Assembly (NCBI GenBank): GCA_021774155.1
Contig: JAJFJH010000083.1
Coordinates: 1-32,725, forward strand
Origin: Nitrosomonas sp.
GTDB lineage: Bacteria; Pseudomonadota; Gammaproteobacteria; Burkholderiales; Nitrosomonadaceae
Length of the DNA: 32,725 bases
Direction: 5' to 3'
Positions 28,424 through 32,725 of the stretch are shown one piece after another. The notes beneath the pieces were generated by a model. That model ran no database searches. It had not been told where the DNA came from and saw nothing but the letters and a program-made list of their open reading frames with translations. Each line of letters begins with the position of its first letter. Within the stretch, counting starts at the first letter, position 1. The position numbers and the translations under genes were made by a program.

Positions 28424-29297
28424 TCAGCTAATCGCTTTAACATGTTTCGCCAATAATTCTGCTAAAACCATGGTATTGGTTGGGTGGGTGATGCTGTCCG
28501 TGCTCCAGACATTTTTTACGCCAGATTGCCTAATGGTTTGTTCAGTATCACTGCAAAATAATGGATGTGTAACCACAGCGTCGACTTGTCGGGCGCCAGC
28601 TTGCAGTAATTTTTCTGCAGCGCGTGCGATGGTGTGGCCAGTACTGGTCATGTCGTCAATAATGATGATGTTTTGGTTTTGATAGTTTTGTTTTGGAATA
28701 TGGACGTCCACTTGTCTATCTCCAGTTCTTGTTTTGGTCGCAACCGCGTATGAAAAGCCGATTGCTGTTGCAATTTCTTTCACCCATTGTTCAGATTCAC
28801 TGTCAGGTCCCAGCAAAATGCCGTGTGGGTAATTTTTTTTAAAAACTGTCCAATGGTGTTACCCGCAGAAATTGCGATAGCATTTTGAATAGGGATGGCT
28901 TGGAAAAGTTTCGAAATGCGATGTAAATGCGGGTCGACCGTGACGACGTCGTCAAAATTATCAGCCAGTAACTTCCGATCACTTGTTGGCTTACTGCTTC
29001 ACCCGGATAGTTCTCCGTATCCTGGCGCATATAACATAAATAGGGTGCAACTAATGTGATCCGTTTTGCGCCATGTTTACGTAAAGCAGATGTGCTAAAT
29101 AATAACTCAATAATTTTACTGTTGGGTTGGTTAAGACTTCTGACTAATACCACATGTGCGGGTAGTTCTATAGGTACTTTAATCAAGCTTTCTCCATCCG
29201 GAAAGGCGTGGCGGCTAACCTCTTGATAATCTGTCGTTAGTGCATTGGCAAGCCCTTGTGCTTGTAGGCGACATTCATCAAACCCAATAACTAACAT
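28424..29297 (-). pseudogene. Ribose-phosphate pyrophosphokinase-like gene with two frameshifts
   Basis: Three pieces read as one Prs-family protein of about 290 residues, the family that makes PRPP from ribose 5-phosphate and ATP. The first starts MLVIGFDECRLQAQGLAN and contains RITLVAPYLCYMRQD and GEAVSQQVIG. At about 28973-28977 one base is missing; the next frame continues KLLADNFDDVVTVDPHLH, a normal Prs segment. At the T8 run 28833-28840 (A8 on the coding strand) another base is missing; the third frame gives GILLGPDSESEQWVKE, KTRTGDRQVDVHIP and the PRPP-binding IIIDDMTSTGHTIARAA. Such short Prs homologues often sit beside AMP/thymidine phosphorylase genes, as here. As given, the protein is broken. 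Confidence 0.85.
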
Positions 29298-29382
29298 ATT
29301 GTATGTTTCTCACTTTGTTTTTAATCGAATAAAGAGAATGCTGCGGGTGGTTTCTAAAATTTAAAGTATAGGAACCACAAAT

Positions 29383-30889
29383 TTACTTTTTATTAATCGT
29401 ATAGCCATCATTCTGAAGCACTAGTTTTTTTGCAAACTCGAAATCCGACATAAATTCTGCATGAACACGATAGATAGCGTCTCCTTTTGTTACTGTATCG
29501 CTCGTTTTGCGAACAAGATCAACACCGGCTTTTTTGTCGATGGGTGCACCCGCGATTCGGGCAATTTTTGCCATTTGTAAATTATCGATAGCACTCACAG
29601 TACCAGAATGGTTCGCTTTGACTTCAAAACAGTGTACGCCGGGCGTAAAGTCAATAGTGTGTGCGCCTTGATCTTTAATAATGGCATTCATTTTTGTTCG
29701 TGCTCGGCCAGAATCTAAAATGTCACGTGCGATGGCGTAACCTTGTCCACCACGCACATCGGGATCAAATTCTATGATGCGTCCTGCCAGAGCTAACGAT
29801 TTTTGACGCAAGTCTTCCGGTGCCTTTGGGTTATTTTCCAGTACCATCATGACATCTCTGGCTTCCAATGTGGGGCCAATGCCACGACCAATGGGTTGTC
29901 GTCCATCGGTAATAATCACTTCCAGGTGAATATTAAGTTGATCGCCGACAAATTCGAATAATTTCCTAAGTGACAAAGCTTGTCGCATATGGCGTACTTT
30001 GGCTGTGGGGCCAACGGGAATGTCAATGAGTAAGTGGGTGGAACCAGCTGCCAGTTTCTTAGACAAGATTGACGCTACCATTTGTCCTTGTGAGTCAATA
30101 CCCAGCGGTCTTTCTACAGAAATCAGTATATCGTCCACTGGCGCAAGTTGTGCTGTGCCACCCCAGGCAAGACAACCACGCTGTTTACGCACGATATCAT
30201 GTAACTTGCCCGGTGAAAGGTTCACTTTGGAGAAAATTTCCATCGTATCTGCAGTACCAGCAGGTGAAGTTATAGCGCGACTGGATGTTTTGGGAATCAG
30301 CATGCCGTGTGCTGCGACAATGGGTACGACCAGCATGGAAGTGCGATTGCCGGTAATGCCGCCAATACAATGCTTGTCAGCAACCAAAGATTCTCCCCAG
30401 TTGAGTCTATGGCCAGATTGCAACATGGCCAGGGTAAGAAAGTAAACTTCGTCACGATCCAAGTTATTCTGCCCAGATGCCACCAAAAATGCCGCCATTT
30501 CCATTTTTGAATAGCGACTTTCAGAAATATCCTGAGTAATAGACATAAAATCTTCTAGTGTTAGTCGCTCGCCATTAATCTTCCGACGCACAGCATCCAT
30601 AGAAGCCGGATGTTCGGCATGCTCGACACTGATCAAACATTTTTCATGCACATTCAATTGACGAAAAGCCTGTTCAGAAGGTCCCAGCCCCATCGGTGTG
30701 ACAAATAGAGTCATCATCCACCACATTCAGTACTGCGAGGATTTTATTGTCATTGGTGCTGATCTTGATTTTTGACAATGCTTGAAAACCTTCAGCTCGA
30801 TAGACTTCGCATTCGCGATGCAGATAAGCAACATTTTCATGGTAGGTGTCGATTGCAACACGGCGTAGTTTTAAGGTCTGATTGTTCAT
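29383..30889 (-). pseudogene. Archaeal-type thymidine/AMP phosphorylase gene with a frameshift
   Basis: The gene would give about 502 residues of the long thymidine phosphorylase / AMP phosphorylase family, which phosphorolyses nucleosides or NMPs to free base and a ribose phosphate. The N-terminal piece reads [20 protein letters not shown] to [14 protein letters not shown]4 run at 30688-30691 (G4 on the coding strand) shifts the frame; removing one base joins [17 protein letters not shown]. The large piece holds [14 protein letters not shown] (phosphate and base site), [19 protein letters not shown] and the C-terminal domain ending in NDGYTINKK. The next gene on the strand is the Prs-like gene, 85 bases away, so both likely form one operon. 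Whether the substrate is AMP or thymidine cannot be told from sequence alone. Confidence 0.87.
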
Positions 30890-31162
30890 GGTGTTAGATT
30901 TGCATCATAATTTCTTTGGCAATGTGAATGTTTGATTTGTATCAACTACTGGAAGCTTACGATTTTCCTGAAATTGTAGGACTAAGCTATAAATGACAGG
31001 CAATGTCCGCAGGCTGAGAATCAACACAGTTAACACTACAAAAATAAAGCTAGTCTGAATATTACACCAGTACGTTAAATTTCAGCTTGTAACTCTTATG
31101 GTTATCGATCTTTGGGAAAATGAGTAAATGTACAGTTTGTACCCAAGACTTCACTTGTTGGT

Positions 31163-31269
31163 TTTAAACTTGCTCTGACCTGAATTGAATACACATGTTC
31201 TCTACACTGCGGAATAACTGCGTCTTCCGGTCACGAGCACGCTCAACTCAGGTCAGTTTAGTGTTTAAA
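31163..31269. repeat. Long interrupted inverted repeat of about 107 bp
   Basis: The left arm is TTTAAAC (31163-31169), five bases, then CTGACCTGA (31175-31183). The right arm is TCAGGTCAG (31248-31256), six bases, then GTTTAAA (31263-31269). Both blocks are perfect reverse complements in the right order, separated by 64 bases. The layout fits a miniature mobile element or a long RNA hairpin. No transposase or target duplication was recognised. Confidence 0.5.
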
Positions 31270-31357
31270 TTCCAGCAACTGGTGCAATGTTCAGGCTAGT
31301 CCATGCGCTGTAAACACAGGCAGTTTATTTATTTCTTGTATTTTTTTACTTCTTTAC

Positions 31358-31385
31358 TTGCAATCTTTCTAAAGATGTCTATAAT
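31358..31385 (+). promoter_or_regulatory. Sigma-70 type promoter of bfd-bfr
   Basis: TTGCAA (31358-31363) and a perfect TATAAT (31380-31385) are 16 bases apart. Transcription would start near 31392, inside the Fur-type operator described next, about 75 bases before bfd. Confidence 0.65.
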
Positions 31386-31404
31386 ACGAATCATTCTCAT
31401 TAAC
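31386..31404 (+). promoter_or_regulatory. Fur-box-like operator of the iron locus
   Basis: The minus strand of this segment reads GTTAATGAGAATGATTCGT, which matches the 19-bp Fur consensus at 13 positions by my count. It directly follows the -10 box and covers the likely start point, the usual place for repression by iron-loaded Fur. Its neighbours bfd, bfr and a TonB-dependent receptor support iron control. Confidence 0.65.
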
Positions 31405-31466
31405 AATATTATTTGTGTTAATTGCTGATTTCAATTTAGCCAAATAATGGATTCAAGGCGTTCGAT

Positions 31467-31646
31467 ATGTATATTTGTATCTGCAAAGGGGTAACAGATA
31501 GTGCGATTCGCGAGGCGGTGTATCAGGGTGCTGAGCGTATGCGGGACTTAAAGACGTGTCTGGGTGTTGCTGGACAGTGTGGGAAATGTGCTTGCCATAC
31601 AAAAGAGGTGTTGGATCAAACACGCAAACAGCAAGCGCTGGTGTAA
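31467..31646 (+). CDS. bfd: Bacterioferritin-associated ferredoxin Bfd
   Basis: This 59-residue [2Fe-2S] protein gives electrons to bacterioferritin so that stored iron can be released as Fe(II). It begins MYICICKGVTDSAIREAV and carries the cluster ligands Cys 4 and Cys 6 and, near the end, Cys 38 and Cys 41 in QCGKCACH, the spacing typical of BFD-fold proteins. Extra cysteines at 31 and 43 are not part of the usual set. The ribosome site AAGGCG stands about 6 bases before the ATG. bfr follows 51 bases later, so the partners are co-transcribed from the Fur-type promoter. Length is a little short of E. coli Bfd (64). Confidence 0.93.
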   Translation: MYICICKGVTDSAIREAVYQGAERMRDLKTCLGVAGQCGKCACHTKEVLDQTRKQQALV

Positions 31647-31697
31647 ACTACGTAAGGCACGTTGAGACACTATTTGAACTATTTGGAGATACATTAA

Positions 31698-32162
31698 ATG
31701 AAAGGTAATGCCGATATCATTCGTTGGTTAAATCGTCAACTGCAGCATGAGTTAACCGCCATTAATCAATATTTTTTACATGCGCGTATGTATAAAAACT
31801 GGGGGTTTAATAGCCTGGGTGAGCATGAGTATGAAGAATCAATTGAAGAGATGAAGCATGCAGATTTGTTGATTGAGCGTATTTTATTGTTGGAAGGTTT
31901 ACCTAATCTTCAGGAACTAGGCAAGTTGATGATTGGCGAGACCGCAGGGGAATGCGTGGCGTGTGATCTAAAGCTTGAAATTGGTTCGCGTGAGACACTG
32001 GTGGCGGCGATTGCGGCCAGTGAAACAGCGCAGGATTACGTATCGCGAGAAGTGTTTGAAAAGATTTTAGAAGATACCGAGGAGCATATTGATTGGTTGG
32101 AAACACAGTTAGATGTAATGCAGAAAGTTGGTGCTCAGAACTGGCTACAAAGCCAAATTTAG
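31698..32162 (+). CDS. bfr: Bacterioferritin with an altered ferroxidase ligand
   Basis: Bacterioferritin forms a 24-subunit cage that stores iron as a mineral and binds haem between subunits. The 154 residues align without gaps to E. coli Bfr: [41 protein letters not shown]. Haem ligand Met 52 is present, as are the di-iron ligands Glu 18, Glu 51, His 54, Glu 94 and His 130. The bridging Glu 127 is replaced by Thr ([11 protein letters not shown]), so this subunit may have weak ferroxidase activity or need a second Bfr subunit in mixed cages, as known for paired Bfr proteins. GGAG lies 9 bases before the ATG. The gene follows bfd and is closed by a clear hairpin terminator. Confidence 0.94.
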   Translation: MKGNADIIRWLNRQLQHELTAINQYFLHARMYKNWGFNSLGEHEYEESIEEMKHADLLIERILLLEGLPNLQELGKLMIGETAGECVACDLKLEIGSRETLVAAIAASETAQDYVSREVFEKILEDTEEHIDWLETQLDVMQKVGAQNWLQSQI

Positions 32163-32170
32163 CGCTCAGT

Positions 32171-32203
32171 TGCCGCTGGTTTTCCTCTCCTTTGCCAGCG
32201 GCA
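32171..32203 (+). terminator. Hairpin terminator after bfr
   Basis: TGCCGCTGG (32171-32179) and CCAGCGGCA (32195-32203) form a perfect, GC-rich 9-bp stem around a 15-base loop, 9 bases after the bfr stop. A short T-rich stretch (CTTATTT) follows. This should end the bfd-bfr transcript before the receptor gene. Confidence 0.75.
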
Positions 32204-32266
32204 CTTATTTAACTCAACCCCTCCGTGTTAGCCCTGCACTAAAGTATTATTCACAAGTAAACAATC

Positions 32267-32725
32267 ATGGAAATCCCTAACGCCGATATTTTTGGCGCAA
32301 CAAAAGATAATCAAACTCGCTCTTCGTTTCTGTATAAATTTATGAGTCAATGGGCTAGACGTACTTGGTTATGCACTGTATTGCTAGGTTGTGGATGGAG
32401 TGTTTTTTTAGCATTCCCCGCTGCAGTGTTAGCTGAATCCGGTGTGTATGCAGTGACTGAGCGAAACTACCTTATCGCACCCGATTCATTGATTGAGTCA
32501 CTCAATCAATTTTCCGCACAAAGCGGTATTAAATTATCATTTGATGCGGCAGCATTAGAGGGGAAATCGGCCTATGGTTTGGATGGTCACTTTACAGTGC
32601 AGGGTGGGCTAGATTCTTTGTTGATTGGTAGTGGTTTTCAGGCAGTTGCACAGGCGGATGGTTTCAAAATTCAGAAAGTGCCAGAGGCTACTAATGAAGT
32701 AGTTACTGTACTGCCTTCGATACAA
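32267..32725 (+). CDS. TonB-dependent receptor with STN domain, N-terminal part (runs off the window)
   Basis: The frame from ATG 32267 stays open to the window edge (153 codons). A long N-region (about 30 residues with RSSFLYKFMSQWARRTWL) leads into a hydrophobic signal stretch LCTVLLGCGWSVFLAFPAAV and a likely cleavage at VLA-ES. The mature start YLIAPDSLIESLNQFSAQSG, then IKLSFDAAALEGKSAYGLDG and GGLDSLLIGSGFQAV, is a secretin/TonB short N-terminal (STN) domain, typical of siderophore receptors that also signal to an anti-sigma factor (FpvA/FecA type). The TonB box and barrel lie beyond the window. Its place beside bfd-bfr points to iron uptake. No strong ribosome site is visible. Confidence 0.85.
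   Translation, partial: MEIPNADIFGATKDNQTRSSFLYKFMSQWARRTWLCTVLLGCGWSVFLAFPAAVLAESGVYAVTERNYLIAPDSLIESLNQFSAQSGIKLSFDAAALEGKSAYGLDGHFTVQGGLDSLLIGSGFQAVAQADGFKIQKVPEATNEVVTVLPSIQ

Larger units (their letters stand above)
30890..31466. other. Structured spacer upstream of bfd
   Basis: About 580 bases without an evident gene. It carries a long interrupted inverted repeat (31163-31269), a nearby small hairpin region at about 31108-31146 (GTACA, three-base loop, TGTAC within flanking TTGGG/CCCAA), and at its right end the promoter and Fur-type operator of bfd-bfr. These are listed separately where supported. It also holds the start region of the phosphorylase gene on the minus strand. Confidence 0.5.

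Noticed and set aside
29999-30445. 148-codon open frame on the plus strand
   Set aside because: It is antisense to the phosphorylase gene, whose motifs are clear on the minus strand.

Overview
The window looks like a chromosomal segment of a gammaproteobacterium with low-to-moderate GC, judged by eye. The evidence is a divergent rne/rluC pair, a divergent tesA/ybbA-ybbP locus, a Fur-type bfd-bfr locus, an orphan lipoyl-domain lpdA, a fused LpxK-like/Trm112 protein, and the zinc protease / 7TM / glutamate-ligase-like trio that is common in aquatic gammaproteobacteria. The pairing of an archaeal-type thymidine/AMP phosphorylase with a Prs-like gene recalls Methylophaga-like or other methylotrophic and marine gammaproteobacteria, but I cannot fix the genus. 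I saw no tRNA, rRNA or CRISPR array.

Layout. 1-383 holds no convincing gene. 384-3887 encodes a very large protein that I read as PPi-type PEP carboxykinase. 3888-4300 is a graveyard with a 14-residue RHS-like remnant and a frameshifted IS3-type transposase piece. A small unknown gene follows at 4579. On the minus strand come the LpxK-like/Trm112 fusion, a small secreted protein and RNase E. RluC reads right, divergent from rne. tesA (minus) and ybbA (plus) share two bases of their start codons, and ybbP follows ybbA. 15189-17956 is an overlapping pair of membrane-linked GTPases. 17957-19114 is a decayed spacer. 19115-20776 encodes an Hpt-REC-REC-GGDEF protein.

On the minus strand, 20837-24208 is a tightly overlapping three-gene operon: a retropepsin-like 'zinc protease' lipoprotein, an inactive transglutaminase with 7 TM helices, and an ATP-grasp glutamate-ligase-like protein. 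lpdA and proA follow. 27773-30889 holds a nucleoside/nucleotide salvage group (nucleoside deaminase, Prs-like synthetase, thymidine/AMP phosphorylase) in which all three genes carry frameshifts, mostly at homopolymers. 30890-31466 is a structured spacer ending in a Fur-type promoter for bfd and bfr. The start of a TonB-dependent receptor with an STN domain runs off the right edge, so the right end is an iron storage and uptake locus.

The best leads for something undescribed are the protease/7TM/ligase operon, the two-GTPase operon, the LpxK-like protein with an altered P-loop and active-site motifs, and the GGDEF protein whose two receiver domains both have Asn where the phosphorylated Asp should be. 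The three frameshifted salvage genes are either local pathway decay or a patch of poor sequence.
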